A stretch of 64,000 nt of DNA from F1-120-MAGs118 sp013360535 (lineage in GTDB: Bacteria; Planctomycetota; UBA1135; GCA-002686595). The notes under the pieces are model-generated. The model did not search any database. It had not been told where the DNA came from and saw only the letters and a program-made list of their open reading frames with translations. The stretch's first letter is position 1. Each line of letters begins with the position of its first letter. Of the stretch, positions 17,768 to 28,400 are shown piece after piece. The stretch covers positions 48,964 to 112,963 of the forward strand of contig JAPKHC010000020.1 of assembly GCA_026647215.1 (NCBI GenBank), read 5' to 3'. The position numbers and the translations under genes were made by a program.

Positions 17768-17783
17768 GACCACGCGCGTGGTC
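17768..17783. promoter_or_regulatory. perfect 16-bp palindrome, candidate operator
   Basis: GACCACGCGCGTGGTC is perfectly self-complementary and lies 29 bp upstream of a TATACT hexamer (17813-17818) that leads into the glycosyltransferase operon. The spacing fits a dimeric regulator binding site. No adjacent regulator gene is seen. Confidence 0.4.
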
Positions 17784-17812
17784 AAGCCCTCCGGGCCGGA
17801 CCTATACTCCCG

Positions 17813-17818
17813 CGTCCC
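17813..17818 (+). promoter_or_regulatory. TATACT -10-like hexamer of the glycosyltransferase operon
   Basis: This is the closest match to the consensus TATAAT in the region. It lies 11 nt before a 27-codon leader frame and 91 nt before the GT2-GT4 start. Confidence 0.5.
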
Positions 17819-17829
17819 TCCCCGCCCCG

Positions 17830-17913
17830 ATGATGCCCCCGCGAGCCCGATTCCTGCCGACTTCGTGCCGGCGCAACGTGGCCGCGGCGTTGCCGTGGGA
17901 GCGTGGCGAGTGA
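17830..17913 (+). CDS. possible 27-residue leader peptide coupled to the GT2-GT4 gene
   Basis: ATG 17830 follows the TATACT hexamer by 11 nt and opens a 27-codon frame with GC-rich third positions. Its stop TGA (17911-17913) overlaps the GTG start of the glycosyltransferase fusion as GTGA. This geometry would couple the two translations. The peptide is basic and Pro-rich, with no known family. Confidence 0.35.
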   Translation: MMPPRARFLPTSCRRNVAAALPWERGE

Positions 17914-20678
17914 GGGCGCGGCCGTCGCGCGAGCGCGCGCTGCGCTCGATCTCGGTGCTGATGCCGACGTGGCAGGGCGCGGAGTTTCTCGAGCGGGTGC
18001 TCGAGCGGCTCTCGCAGCAGCGCTGCGACCGGCCGTGGGACTTCCTCGCGATCGATTCGGGTTCGACCGATGGCACGCTGGAGCTTCTCGAGCGCTGGAA
18101 GGGCAAGCTCGGGCATCCGCTGCGGATCGAGCACGTTCACCAGGCGGCCTTCGACCACGGCGACACGCGCAACCTGCTCGCGGCGCAATCGGAAGGCGAC
18201 CTGCTGGTGTTCCTGACGCAGGACGCGATTCCGTCGGGGCCGGATTGGCTCGCGACGCTCGCGCGCAATCTCGACGATGCCAATGTCGGTGCCGCGTACT
18301 GCCGCAACGTGCCGCGGCCCGATGCGGCGTTGCTCACGAGGCTCTTCAGCGCGAACGATCCGGGTTACAGCGCGGGACGTCGCGAGACGCGCATCGTGGA
18401 CGAGGCCGAGTACGCCGCGCTGGGCCCGCACGAGCGGCGCCTGCTCTACAACTTCAACGACGTCGCGTCGGCGATTCCGCGCGAGCTGTGGGAGCTGCAT
18501 CCGTTGCCGCGCACGAGCTTCGGCGAGGACGTGCTGATGGCGCGCGCGTTGCTCGAGGCGGGTTGGACGGTCGTGTACGACGACGTCGCGACGGTCGAGC
18601 ACAGCCACGACTACGGCCCGGAGGAGATGCGCAAGCGCGCGGAGATCGACGGGCGCTTCAACGCGGAGTGGCTCGGGCGGTTGTGCGTGGCGAGCGAGGC
18701 CGAGGCGCGTGCGCTGGTCGAACGGCAGCTCGAGATCGATCGCAAGGCGCTCGTCGAGAGTGGACTGACCGAAGCGGAGCTCGCGCGCGAGCTCGCGCTC
18801 GCCAAGCAGCTGCGCGAGGCGGCGTTTTTCGGCATGCACGCGGGCGGCAAGAGCGAGCGGCGACGTCCGGCGACGCGCCTGCTCGAGACGCCGAAGCGGC
18901 GCGTCCTGTACGTCGTGCACGGTTTTCCGCCGGAGACTTGGGCAGGGACCGAGGTGTACACGCTCGGCCTCGCGCAGGAACTGCAGCGTCGGGGTCACGA
19001 AGTCGCGGTGCTCACGCGCGTTCCCGACACGAACGAGGTCGAGCAGGGTGGCGCGCCCGACTTCAGCGTCGCCGAGAGCGAGTTCGCCGGCCTGCGCGTG
19101 TTCCGGATGACCAACCGCACGCGCCACCGCAGCATTCGCGAGAGTTACCTCGAGCCGCGCGCCGAGGCCGCGTTCCGGCGCGTGCTCGCGCGCTTTCGGC
19201 CGGACGTCGTGCACTTCCAGCACCTGATCCACCTGTCGGTGGGCTTGCCGGCCGTGTGCCGCGAGCTCGGCATCCCGAGCCTGATCACGGTCAACGACTA
19301 CTGGGCCTTGTGCGCGCGCGTGCAGCTCATCCGGCCCGACGGCGTGCGCTGCGAAGCGAGTCAGGGCCTCGGCTGCCTGTACTGCATCAAGGGTGACGAG
19401 TTCACGTACGTGCCGTATGCGAAGGCCGTGTTGCCGACGCTCGCGCAGCTCGTCGAGCAAGTCGAGAAGCGGCCGCTGCCCGGGCTCTGGCCGCTCCCGC
19501 ACGATGTGAGCGAATACCGCGACGTGGAGGCGCGCCTGGGGATCGCCTGCGGCGGCTATGCGACGTGCGATCTCGCGATCGCGCCGAGCCGCTTCTTGCG
19601 CGAGAAGCTGCTGGCGACGGGGCATTTCGAGCCGCACCGCGTGCTCTATTCCGACTACGGGACGCTGACGGACAAGCTTCGGCCGCTCGCTCGCAAGCGC
19701 GAGCCGAAGGCTCCGTTGCGGCTGGGATTCGTCGGTTCGCTGCTTTGGTACAAGGGCGTCGACGTGCTCGTGCGCGCGATGGCGCAGCTTGGCGAGCGCA
19801 AGGTCGTGCTGCACGTCTTCGGCGACTTCAAGCCGCAGTCGGACGAGTACCACAAGCAACTCGCCGAGCTCGCGCGAGTCTGCGGCGAGCGAGTCCAATT
19901 CCATGGGCGCTTCGACAACGATCGCGTGGCGGACGTGTACGAGCAGTTCGACGCGCTCGTCGTGCCGTCGACGTGGTTCGAGAACTCGCCGATCACGATC
20001 CACGAGGCGTTCCTGTTCCGCACGCCGGTGATCGCGAGCGACATCGGCGGCATGGCGGAGCTCGTGGAGCACGGCCGCAACGGCCTGCAGTTCCGTGTGG
20101 GGGACGCGGAGTCGCTCGCGGGCGCGATCGCGCGCCTGTGCGACGAGCCTGGGCTGCTCGAGCGCCTCGACCAGTTCCCGCACGTCAAGACGATGGCCGA
20201 GGACGCGCGCGAGATGGAGGCACGCTATCGCGCGCTTGGCTGCATCGTGCGCGAGCGCACGCCGCAGCGGCCGCTGGACGCCGCCGGCAACGATGCGCAG
20301 GCGCGCGGCGGCCCGGTCGATGCCCAGTTTGGCTCGCTGGCGTTGCTGCGACCCGGCGGCGAGGCGTGGATCGAGTTCGACATCGGGACGGCGGGCGCAG
20401 GCGCCTTCACGCTCGAGCTGGAACTCGTGACGCTCGCCGGAGAGGAGCGCGCGCTCTTCGGAGGGCGAATCCTGGTCGACGGGGAGCAGGTGGCGGAGAT
20501 TCCGCTGCACCACGGTGCCGCCGAGCGCCAGCTCGAGCGCCAGTGCTTCGAGCTCGAGCTCGACGGTGCTCCGCAGCGCCTGCGCATCGACAACGTGTCG
20601 AGCTCGCCCCACGCCTGGCTGCGCGTCGCGCGCGTGCGGTTGTTCGAGCGTCGCGCGGAAGGAGTGCCGGTCGCATGA
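17910..20678 (+). CDS. two-domain glycosyltransferase: GT2 fused to GT4
   Basis: A 922-aa cytoplasmic protein. GTG 17910 is chosen for the upstream GGGAGCG ribosome site and because GT2 similarity starts soon after; in-frame codons upstream would lie before the likely promoter. Residues about 10-270 are a GT-A GT2 domain (M-P-T-W, D-S-G-S-T-D-G-T, then F-G-E-D-V). Residues about 330-780 are a GT-B GT4 domain with V-H-G-F-P-P-E, a Cys-rich segment ending in C-x-x-C, and the E-x-F-L-F-R-T-P-V-I-A-S donor-site motif. The last 130 residues look like a beta-sandwich carbohydrate-binding module. The fusion suggests two consecutive sugar additions to one glycan. It overlaps the next GT2 gene by four bases (ATGA). 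Confidence 0.88.
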   Translation: MRARPSRERALRSISVLMPTWQGAEFLERVLERLSQQRCDRPWDFLAIDSGSTDGTLELLERWKGKLGHPLRIEHVHQAAFDHGDTRNLLAAQSEGDLLVFLTQDAIPSGPDWLATLARNLDDANVGAAYCRNVPRPDAALLTRLFSANDPGYSAGRRETRIVDEAEYAALGPHERRLLYNFNDVASAIPRELWELHPLPRTSFGEDVLMARALLEAGWTVVYDDVATVEHSHDYGPEEMRKRAEIDGRFNAEWLGRLCVASEAEARALVERQLEIDRKALVESGLTEAELARELALAKQLREAAFFGMHAGGKSERRRPATRLLETPKRRVLYVVHGFPPETWAGTEVYTLGLAQELQRRGHEVAVLTRVPDTNEVEQGGAPDFSVAESEFAGLRVFRMTNRTRHRSIRESYLEPRAEAAFRRVLARFRPDVVHFQHLIHLSVGLPAVCRELGIPSLITVNDYWALCARVQLIRPDGVRCEASQGLGCLYCIKGDEFTYVPYAKAVLPTLAQLVEQVEKRPLPGLWPLPHDVSEYRDVEARLGIACGGYATCDLAIAPSRFLREKLLATGHFEPHRVLYSDYGTLTDKLRPLARKREPKAPLRLGFVGSLLWYKGVDVLVRAMAQLGERKVVLHVFGDFKPQSDEYHKQLAELARVCGERVQFHGRFDNDRVADVYEQFDALVVPSTWFENSPITIHEAFLFRTPVIASDIGGMAELVEHGRNGLQFRVGDAESLAGAIARLCDEPGLLERLDQFPHVKTMAEDAREMEARYRALGCIVRERTPQRPLDAAGNDAQARGGPVDAQFGSLALLRPGGEAWIEFDIGTAGAGAFTLELELVTLAGEERALFGGRILVDGEQVAEIPLHHGAAERQLERQCFELELDGAPQRLRIDNVSSSPHAWLRVARVRLFERRAEGVPVA

Positions 20679-21889
20679 GCCGCATGCACGAGCTCTACGT
20701 CACGCCCGGTGCGCCGGTCGCGGATGGTGCGCTGCCGAAAGTCACGGTGGTCGTGCTCAACTTCAACGGACGCCACCACCTCGAGCGCTGCTTCACGAGC
20801 CTCGCGGCGCTCGACTACCCCAAGGAACGGGTCGACGTACTGCTCGTCGACAACGCCTCCGACGACGGCTCCGTCGAGGAAGTCCGCGCGCGCTGGCCGT
20901 GGATCCGCGTCGTGCAGAACCCGCGCAACTACGGCTTCGCGCCGGCTTGCGACCAGGGCGCAGCGAATCGGCGCGACTCGACGGTCGTCGCGTTCCTCAA
21001 CAACGACATGCGCGTCGATCCGAGGTGGTTGCGCGAGCTCGTCGGGCCGATCGTGCGCGGCGAGGCGGTCGCGACGACCTCGCGCATGCTGAGCTGGGAC
21101 GGCACGCACATCGACTCGGCCGGCGGTGGGATGAACTTCCACGGACTGGGGCTGCAGTACGGCTACAAGGACGTGCCCGGCCCCGATCACGACGCGGCGC
21201 GGCGCACGCTGTTCGCCTGCGGCGGCGCGATGGCGATGGAGGCGAGCACGTTCGACGCGCTCGGTGGCTTCGATCGCGAGTACTTCGCCTATTACGAGGA
21301 CGTCGACCTGGGCTGGCGCACGTGGCTCGCCGGTCACGAGGTCCACTACGTGCCCACGTCGGTCGCGTGGCACCACCACAGCAGCACTTCGCGGCGCTTT
21401 CCGCCGGAAACGGTGCGCCTGATCCAGACGCGCAACCCGCTGCTCACGATCTTCAAGAACTACGACGACGCCAACCTGCGCACGGTGTTTCCCGTCGCGC
21501 TGGCGATGGTGTGGCGACGTACGCTGCTCGCGGCGCGCATTCCCGACCAGCACCCGTACTTCATCTTCCACGCGAAGCTCGCCGACAGCGCGCAGGCCGC
21601 GCCGACGTCCGCGAACGCCAACCCGGACATCACGCGCGAGGCCGTCGCCGACCTGATCGCGGTCAACCAGCTGCTCGGCAACTGGTCGCACTGGTCGGAG
21701 CGGCGCGCGCAGGTGCAGCAGTTGCGCCGCAGGCCCGACGCGGAGATCTTCCGCCTGTTCCTGCGACCGTTGTGGAGCGTCGAGCAGGATGCTCCTACGC
21801 TCGAGATGCTCGCCGGCATGTCGGAGTTCTTCGGACTGACGAAGCTCTTCGATGGCCAGACCCTGATGGACCGGGACCCTGTCCCCTGA
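20675..21889 (+). CDS. GT2 family glycosyltransferase (rhamnosyltransferase-like)
   Basis: A 404-aa protein starting at the ATG that overlaps the preceding stop. The GT-A core begins near residue 22 (V-T-V-V-V-L-N-F-N-G) with D-N-A-S-D-D-G-S, the N-N-D-M-R-V-D-P metal-binding segment near residues 108-115 and the Y-Y-E-D-V-D-L-G-W acceptor motif near residues 206-214. This is the arrangement of WbbL/rhamnosyltransferase-like GT2 enzymes that build surface polysaccharides. A C-terminal helical extension of about 120 residues is of unknown role. It is the middle gene of a three-gene glycosyltransferase operon. Confidence 0.9.
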   Translation: MSRMHELYVTPGAPVADGALPKVTVVVLNFNGRHHLERCFTSLAALDYPKERVDVLLVDNASDDGSVEEVRARWPWIRVVQNPRNYGFAPACDQGAANRRDSTVVAFLNNDMRVDPRWLRELVGPIVRGEAVATTSRMLSWDGTHIDSAGGGMNFHGLGLQYGYKDVPGPDHDAARRTLFACGGAMAMEASTFDALGGFDREYFAYYEDVDLGWRTWLAGHEVHYVPTSVAWHHHSSTSRRFPPETVRLIQTRNPLLTIFKNYDDANLRTVFPVALAMVWRRTLLAARIPDQHPYFIFHAKLADSAQAAPTSANANPDITREAVADLIAVNQLLGNWSHWSERRAQVQQLRRRPDAEIFRLFLRPLWSVEQDAPTLEMLAGMSEFFGLTKLFDGQTLMDRDPVP

Positions 21890-21913
21890 ACCCGCACGCG
21901 AAAGTCGAACGGA

Positions 21914-22627
21914 ATGAAGCTCTCGGTGGTCATGCCCGTCTACAACGAGGAGCGCACGCTCGAGGAGATCGTGCGCCGCGTGCAGGCGACGCCGTTCGAC
22001 AAGGAGATCATCCTCGTCAACGACTGCTCGAAGGATGGCACCGCCGCGATCCTCGAGAAGCTCGCGAAGGAGCAGTCGAACGTGCGCGTGTTCCACCACG
22101 CCCAGAACATGGGCAAGGGCGGCGCGCTCGCGACGGGCTTCTCGAAGGTCACGGGTGACGTCGTGCTGATCCAGGACGCCGACCTGGAGTACGACCCGAG
22201 CGACTACCCGGTGCTGCTGCGGCCGATCCTCGAGGGCAAGGCCGACGTGGTGTTCGGCAGCCGCTTCCTCGGCGGGGCCTACGCGCGCGTGCACCTGTTC
22301 TGGCACTACCTCGGCAACCGCGCGCTCACGCTCGCCTCGAACTGCTTCACCAACCTGAACCTGACGGACATGGAGACCTGCTACAAGGTCTTCCGCCGCG
22401 AGGTCGCCGATCGCCTGCAGATCCAGTCGCGCACGTTCGCGGTGGAGCCGGAGATCACGGCCAAGGTCGCGAAGCTGCGCGTGCGCGTCTACGAGGTGCC
22501 GATCTCCTACGCGGGCCGCGACTACTCCGAAGGCAAGAAGATCGGGCCCAAGGACGGCTTCATCGCGCTGTGGGCGATCGTGCGTTGGTCGTTGTTCTCC
22601 TCGATCGAGCCGCTGCGCCGGAAGTAG
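21914..22627 (+). CDS. GT2 polyprenyl-phosphate sugar synthase (DPM1-like)
   Basis: A 237-aa protein without membrane spans. The sequence starts S-V-V-M-P-V-Y-N-E-E-R-T, followed by V-N-D-C-S-K-D-G-T, Q-D-A-D-L-E-Y-D-P (D-x-D metal site near residues 92-94) and G-S-R-F-L-G-G. These are typical of dolichol-phosphate mannose synthase-like bacterial enzymes that charge polyprenyl phosphate with a sugar. It is 24 bp downstream of the GT2 gene. A natural partner is the GT39-type transferase upstream, which would use the charged lipid carrier outside the membrane. The sugar itself cannot be read from the sequence. Confidence 0.9.
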   Translation: MKLSVVMPVYNEERTLEEIVRRVQATPFDKEIILVNDCSKDGTAAILEKLAKEQSNVRVFHHAQNMGKGGALATGFSKVTGDVVLIQDADLEYDPSDYPVLLRPILEGKADVVFGSRFLGGAYARVHLFWHYLGNRALTLASNCFTNLNLTDMETCYKVFRREVADRLQIQSRTFAVEPEITAKVAKLRVRVYEVPISYAGRDYSEGKKIGPKDGFIALWAIVRWSLFSSIEPLRRK

Positions 22628-22662
22628 CGCGCAGGAATCTGGCGCGGGCGCGCGCAGGGAAC

Positions 22663-22668
22663 TAATCT
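22663..22668 (+). promoter_or_regulatory. TAATCT -10-like hexamer, near-leaderless (addB)
   Basis: It lies 9 nt before the ATG at 22678 and would give the helicase-nuclease pair its own promoter separate from the glycosyltransferase operon. Confidence 0.45.
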
Positions 22669-22677
22669 CTGCGCGCG

Positions 22678-25401
22678 ATGGCGAACGCGGCGCGACGCTT
22701 GTTCCTCGGCTGGGAGAAACCCTTTCTTTCGCTGGTGATTCCGGCCTGGATCGAGTTCGTGGAAGGCCGCGGACTCGACGCCGGGCAGTGCGTGATCGTG
22801 TTGCCCGGACGGCGTGCTGCGCGGCGCGTCGAGGAGCGCATCGCCGAGCTCGCACCGCCGCACTGGTCGCCGCCGCGGGTCGTGGCCGAGGGCGAGCTCG
22901 CGCAGGCACTGCGGAAACGGCGCGCGCGGATCGCGAGCGGCTGGGAGCGAGCGCTGGCCTGGCGAGAGGCACTCGAGAGCGCCGACGAAAGCGTGCGCAA
23001 GGAACTGTGGGGCGCGGAGAGCGTCGGCAGCGCCGGACTTGCGCGGCTGTGCGCGCGCACGTTCCGCGAGCTCGCGGCCGAAGGCGTCGAGGCTGCGGGC
23101 GTCGCGAAGGCGGCGGAGGCGAAGCCGGCGCTCGGGAGCGTGGCCCGCTGGCGGGCCTATGCCGAAATCGAGGCGCGTTACGTCGCGCTGCTCGCAAGGC
23201 GTGGCGCCATCGACTCCGCCGCCGCGGCGCGGGAGGCGCTCGCCGACGAGCTCGACGAATCGCTGCACGTGCAGCTGTTCGCGATCGTCGACCCGCCGCG
23301 TGCGCTGCGGCAGTTGCTCGCGCGAGTTCCCGTCACGGCTTTCGTGTACGCGCCGCCGTCCGACGCGGAGCACTTCGACGCGCTCGGAACGCTCGAGCTC
23401 GCCCACTGGAGCGAGCGCTCCGCGGGCATCGACGCACCACGCTGGCGCTCGGTCGACAATCCCGACCAGCAGGCGCGTGCGGCCGTCGCGCACCTCGCGG
23501 CGGAGCCGGCGCGGCCCGAGGAGCTCGCGGTTGGCCTCGCGGACCTCGACGTGCGGCCCTTCGTCGAGCGACGCCTGATCGAGGCCGGCGCCGAGCCGCG
23601 TTGGGCCGGTGGTTCGGCGCTGGTGGATTCACGGCCTGCGCAGCTCGTGCTGCGGGCGCTGCGCTGGAGCGCGAGCCAATCGGTCGAGGATTTCGCCGCG
23701 CTCGTGCGGCATCCGGAGTTCGACGCGCTGTGCGAGGGCGGGGGCGGAGAGCTCGCGGCGGCGCTCGATAGTTTCGTTGCGGCCCATGCACCGGCGCGCA
23801 TCGACGGCACGTGGCCGGAGGAAGTGCAGCGTCAGGAACGGCGCGGAGCGGAGCGGTTGCAGGCGGCAGTCGCGCGTGCGAAGGAGCTGCTCGCGCACGA
23901 GGACGGTTGGGCGGCGGCTTTGCAGCGGCTCTTGCTCGCGGCTTATCCCACCGTGAATCTCGGCGCGCGCGATCCGCTCGGCTGGCGGCATGCGCGCGCG
24001 CTCGAGGCACTGGCGCGCGAGGTGCTGGAACTGGGCGAGTACGAACGTTCGGCCTCGCGCAAGCTGGAGGCGCAAGAGCTCGCGGAGCTGGTGGAGGACG
24101 AGTTCGGGCTGGTCGAGCTGCCGCCGCATCCGGCGAGTGGCGAGCATCCGCTGGTCGAGGTCTTCGGTTGGCTGGAGCTCGCGCTCGACGATGCGCCGCG
24201 GCTCGTGCTGTGTGGGCTCAACGAAGGTTCGTTGCCATCGCGTGGAGCGACCGGTGGCCTGCTCGGCGAGCCTGCGCGGCGCGAGCTCGGGCTCGTCGAC
24301 GAGCGTCGTCGCAGCGCACGCGACGTGTGGGCGCTCGCGGCGATCCTCGCCAGCCGTCCGGGCACGCTGCTCCTGTCGGGTCGTCGCAATTCGGAGGGTG
24401 ATCCGTTGCGGCCGAGCCGGCTGGTGTTCCGCTGCGCCGACGCGGAGCTCGTCGAGCGCGTTCGTGCGGCCTTTCCCGAGCATCCGGCAGAACTGCCGGC
24501 GCCCGCCGGCGCTCCGGAGCCCTTCGTGGCGAAGCTCGGCGCCGAGCCGCTGCCGACACGCATCTCGCCGACCGGCTTCCGCACGTACTTGCAGTCGCCG
24601 CTCGCGTACTACCTGCGCTACGTGTTGCGCCTCGACACCGCGGACGAGGCGGGGCTCGAGCTCGACCCGCTCGCGTTCGGCAATCTCGCGCACGAAGTGG
24701 CCGCGATTCTCGCACGCGAGGACCTGCGCGCTTGCCCCGAAGAGGCGCCGCTCGCCGACGCGCTCTCGAAGGAACTCGACGCGCTCGTTCAACGCCGCTT
24801 CGGATCGACGGCGCAGGTCGCGGTGCTGTTGCAGGTCGAGAAGCTGCGCGGACGGTTGCTGGGACTCGCACGCTGGCAAGCTCGGCAAGCACGAGCGGGC
24901 TGGGTCGTCGTGCACGCGGAAGCGAGCTTTGGCCCGCGTCCGCTCGGAGCGATGCAAGTCGAGGGGCGCATCGACCGCATCGACTACAACGCGCGGCTGC
25001 AGCGCTGGCGCATCGTCGACTACAAGACGAGCGAAGCTGGGCAACCGCCCAAGAGCCAGCACTTCCGCGGCGGCGAGTGGCGCGACCTGCAGTTGCCGCT
25101 GTACCTGTGGCTGACCGAGGAGCTGCGCGCGGGGAAGCCGGGTGCGTGCGACGTCGGCTACATCGTGCTCTCGAAGACGTCTGAGGAGGAGCTGTTCCTC
25201 GCGTACGACCTGAAGGACGACGACTACGCGAGCGCGTTGCGGCGCGCGCTCGAGATCGTCGAGGCGATCCAGCGACGGGAGTTCGAGCATCCCGGGGATG
25301 CGCCACCGGCGGATCGTTCGCTCGCGGCGGCCTGCGGGTTCGGGCTGCTCGCCGACGTCGTGGCCGAAGGTGCGCTCGAAGGCGAGGCGGTGGAAGCGTG
25401 A
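22678..25401 (+). CDS. addB: AddB/RexB-like PD-(D/E)XK nuclease, recombination subunit
   Basis: A 907-aa cytoplasmic protein. The N-terminal part has the layout of an inactivated helicase (V-L-P-G-R-R-A-A-R-R in place of a Walker A). The C-terminal 250 residues form a PD-(D/E)XK nuclease: G-N-L-A-H-E, then G-R-I-D-R-I-D and V-D781-Y-K783-T. This is the AddB/RexB organisation. The clustered C-terminal cysteines that bind an iron-sulfur cluster in Bacillus AddB are not visible. It overlaps addA by four bases (GTGA). Together they should resect double-strand breaks for homologous recombination. Sequence divergence in the helicase part keeps the name provisional. Confidence 0.75.
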   Translation: MANAARRLFLGWEKPFLSLVIPAWIEFVEGRGLDAGQCVIVLPGRRAARRVEERIAELAPPHWSPPRVVAEGELAQALRKRRARIASGWERALAWREALESADESVRKELWGAESVGSAGLARLCARTFRELAAEGVEAAGVAKAAEAKPALGSVARWRAYAEIEARYVALLARRGAIDSAAAAREALADELDESLHVQLFAIVDPPRALRQLLARVPVTAFVYAPPSDAEHFDALGTLELAHWSERSAGIDAPRWRSVDNPDQQARAAVAHLAAEPARPEELAVGLADLDVRPFVERRLIEAGAEPRWAGGSALVDSRPAQLVLRALRWSASQSVEDFAALVRHPEFDALCEGGGGELAAALDSFVAAHAPARIDGTWPEEVQRQERRGAERLQAAVARAKELLAHEDGWAAALQRLLLAAYPTVNLGARDPLGWRHARALEALAREVLELGEYERSASRKLEAQELAELVEDEFGLVELPPHPASGEHPLVEVFGWLELALDDAPRLVLCGLNEGSLPSRGATGGLLGEPARRELGLVDERRRSARDVWALAAILASRPGTLLLSGRRNSEGDPLRPSRLVFRCADAELVERVRAAFPEHPAELPAPAGAPEPFVAKLGAEPLPTRISPTGFRTYLQSPLAYYLRYVLRLDTADEAGLELDPLAFGNLAHEVAAILAREDLRACPEEAPLADALSKELDALVQRRFGSTAQVAVLLQVEKLRGRLLGLARWQARQARAGWVVVHAEASFGPRPLGAMQVEGRIDRIDYNARLQRWRIVDYKTSEAGQPPKSQHFRGGEWRDLQLPLYLWLTEELRAGKPGACDVGYIVLSKTSEEELFLAYDLKDDDYASALRRALEIVEAIQRREFEHPGDAPPADRSLAAACGFGLLADVVAEGALEGEAVEA

Positions 25402-28400
25402 ACGGACGCTCACGGCTGTTCCTGGCGTCGGCCGGCTCCGGCAAGACGTTCCAGCTGACCACGCACTACCTGCAGCTCGTGTGCGACGGCGTGCGGCACG
25501 ACGAGGTGCTCGCGACGACGTTCACGCGCAAGGCCGCGGGCGAGATCCTGGCGCGCATCCTGAGCCGGCTGGCGGCGGGCGCGGCGAGCGAGGCGGGCGC
25601 GCGCGAGCTCGACGGGCAGCTCGGACGCCAGGTCGGGCAACGCGGATACCTGCGGCATCTGGGCGAATTGACGCGGAAAATCGAGGGTTTCCGCGTCGGA
25701 ACGCTCGATGCGTTCTTCGTCGAGCTGGCGCAGGCGCTCGCGGCGGAGGTCGGCTTGCCGCCGGACTGGCGCATCGCCGACGACGTCGATGCGGAGCGGG
25801 GACGTGATGCCGCGGTCGCGTCGGCGCTGGCCGCGCGCGAGCGCGAGGAATGGAGTGTGCTGCTGCGCGCGCTCGAGCGTGGGGACCTCGCGCGTGGGGT
25901 GCATTCGCAGCTCGCGGGCGTCGTCCGCTCTGCCTATGCGCTCTTCAAGGACAGCGCTGCGGAGGCGTGGGAGAACCCCGAACTCTCGGCCGCGCCGACG
26001 CCGGAGGAGATGGACGCCTTCGCGGAGCAAGTCGGCGCGCTCGTCGTGCCGCAGACGAAGTCGCGCACGCCTGTCGCGACGTGGGAGAAGTACAAGGCGA
26101 AGCTCGTCGCCTTCAGCTCGCAGCCGGCCTTCCGCGAGCGAGCGGAGGATCCGAAGCTTGCGCGCGAGGGGCTCGGGCTGTGTTCGAGTGGCGTCGCGAG
26201 CAACGTTCTCGCCGGAGAGGAGCGCTTCAGCTCGCACCCGATCGGGGAGGACTGGCTCGAGGCCGTGCGCTTCCTCGTGCGGCTCGTCGCGGCGAGCCAG
26301 ACGCGCGTGCTGCTCGAGCACAATCGTGCGGCGCGGCGCATCTTCGAGGCCTACGACGCGCACCACGCGGCGCAGCTCGCGCAGAGTCGCCGCGTGACGT
26401 TCGATGACGTCGCTCGGGCGCTCGCGGGCCACGCGGGCGAGAAGGGCGCCGACCTGCGGCTCGAGCTCGCGCTGCGCATGGACACCAGCGTTTCGCACCT
26501 CCTGCTCGACGAATTCCAGGACACTTCACCGATCCAGTGGGCGGTGCTGCGACCGCTGGTGGAGGAGCTCGTCGCCGACGGCACCGGCGCGCGCTCGTTC
26601 CTGTGCGTCGGCGACGTCAAGCAGTCGATCTACGGCTGGCGTTCCGCGGAACCGCAGCTCCTGTCGGAACTGCCCAAGCAGCTCGGCATCACGGCCGAGC
26701 GCCTCGATCGCAGCTACCGTTCGTCGCAGGTCGTGCTCGACGGCGTCAACGCGGTCTTTGCGAACATCGGGACCTACGCGGGCTTCGCGGGCGACCACGG
26801 TGCGCTGCGGGCCGCGCAGGACCTGGGCACGGCGTTCGGGCCGCACGTGGCACACCGCGAGCTCGCCGGCGAAGTGCGCGTGCGCACGACGCTCGGCGGC
26901 GAGGACGAGCTGGCCAAGGAACTTGCGTGCATGGCGCTCGCGGTCGAGCTCGTGCGCGACGTGCGCGAGCAGGCTGGTGCCGCGAGCGTGGCGATCTTGC
27001 TGCGCCGCAACAAGTACGCGTCGTACCTGCTCGCGCGCTTGCGCGCGTCCGGGATTCCTGCGAGTGGCGAAGGTGGCAACCCGCTCACGGACTCGATCTC
27101 CGTGCAGGCGGCGCTCGCGTTGCTGCATTGGCTCGAGCATCCCGGTGACACGGTCGCGCTGCGCCATGTTGCGACGAGCGCTCTCGCGACCCCGGCCGGG
27201 ATCACGGAGTCGATGGGGGCCTCGGAGGCGGCCCGCGCCCACCGACGCCTGGCGCGGCGCCTCGCCGACCTCGGGCTCGCGGGTTGGCTGGCCGAGTTCC
27301 GCCCGTCGGTCGCCGCGCACCACGGCGCCTGGGAAGTGCGGCGCTTCGGAGCGCTGGTCGAGTTCGCGCTCGGCGCCGACCGCCAAGAAACGCTCGGGAA
27401 TTTCCTGCGGCGCGTGCGCAGCGAGCGCGTCGAGGACGCGAGCTCCAGCCTCGTGAAGGTGATGACGGTGCACGCCTCGAAGGGACTCGAGTTCGACTGC
27501 GTGATCCTGCCGGAGCTCGACCGGCTGTGGAGCGACAGCTCGGAGACCTTCGAGTGGCGCCGCGTCGCCGGTGATCCGCAGCGCGAGATCGAGCACGTCA
27601 CGCGCTCGACGAGCTCGGAGGCCCGCGCGGTGCTCGACTACGCCGGAGTCGAGCTGCCGCGCGAGCTGCACGACGCCGCACGCGCGCGCGACATGCGCGA
27701 CGAGCTTTCCGGGCTCTACGTGGCGATGACCCGCGCCCGGCATCGGCTCGAGATGGTCCTCTCTCCGGTGCTCAACAAGCGCGGCGAAGCCAATTGCAGT
27801 GCTGCAGGCCTGCTGCGCGCGGCCTTCGGGCTCGGTTTTGACGCGTTGGACCCCGCGGGCATCGTGCACGAGGTCGAAGGTGGCTCGTCGGCGTGGACCG
27901 GGCGGCTCCAGACGTTGCCGCAGGCGACTCCGCTGGAAGCTGCCGGCGCAAGCTTCGCGCTGGCGCCGGCCCTGCGGCCGCGCGAACTCGAGCGCGCGAG
28001 TCCGTCGGATCTCGAGGGCGAGCGCGAGATCGGCCTCGAAAAGCTCTTCCAGCGCGTCGCTTCGACCGCGGGACAGCGCCGTGGCACTCGCTTCCATCGT
28101 TGGCTCGAGGAGATCGAGTGGCTCGACACGTTCCAGGCGAGCGACGAGCGCCTGCGCGAGCTCGCGGCGGAGCTCGAGCTCGGCGACGACGGCCTCGAAC
28201 GCGATCTGGCCGACTTCCGCACGGCGCTGGAACGCCCCCAGTTCGGCAAGCTCTTCACCTGTCCCGCCGGAACGCACGAAGTGTGGCGGGAACGCCGCTA
28301 CCGCCGCGTCGTCGGGACTTCGCTGCAGTCGGGTTCCTTCGACCGCGTCGTCGTCTGGCGCGACAACGATCGAATCGTGCGTGCGCACGTGATCGACTAC

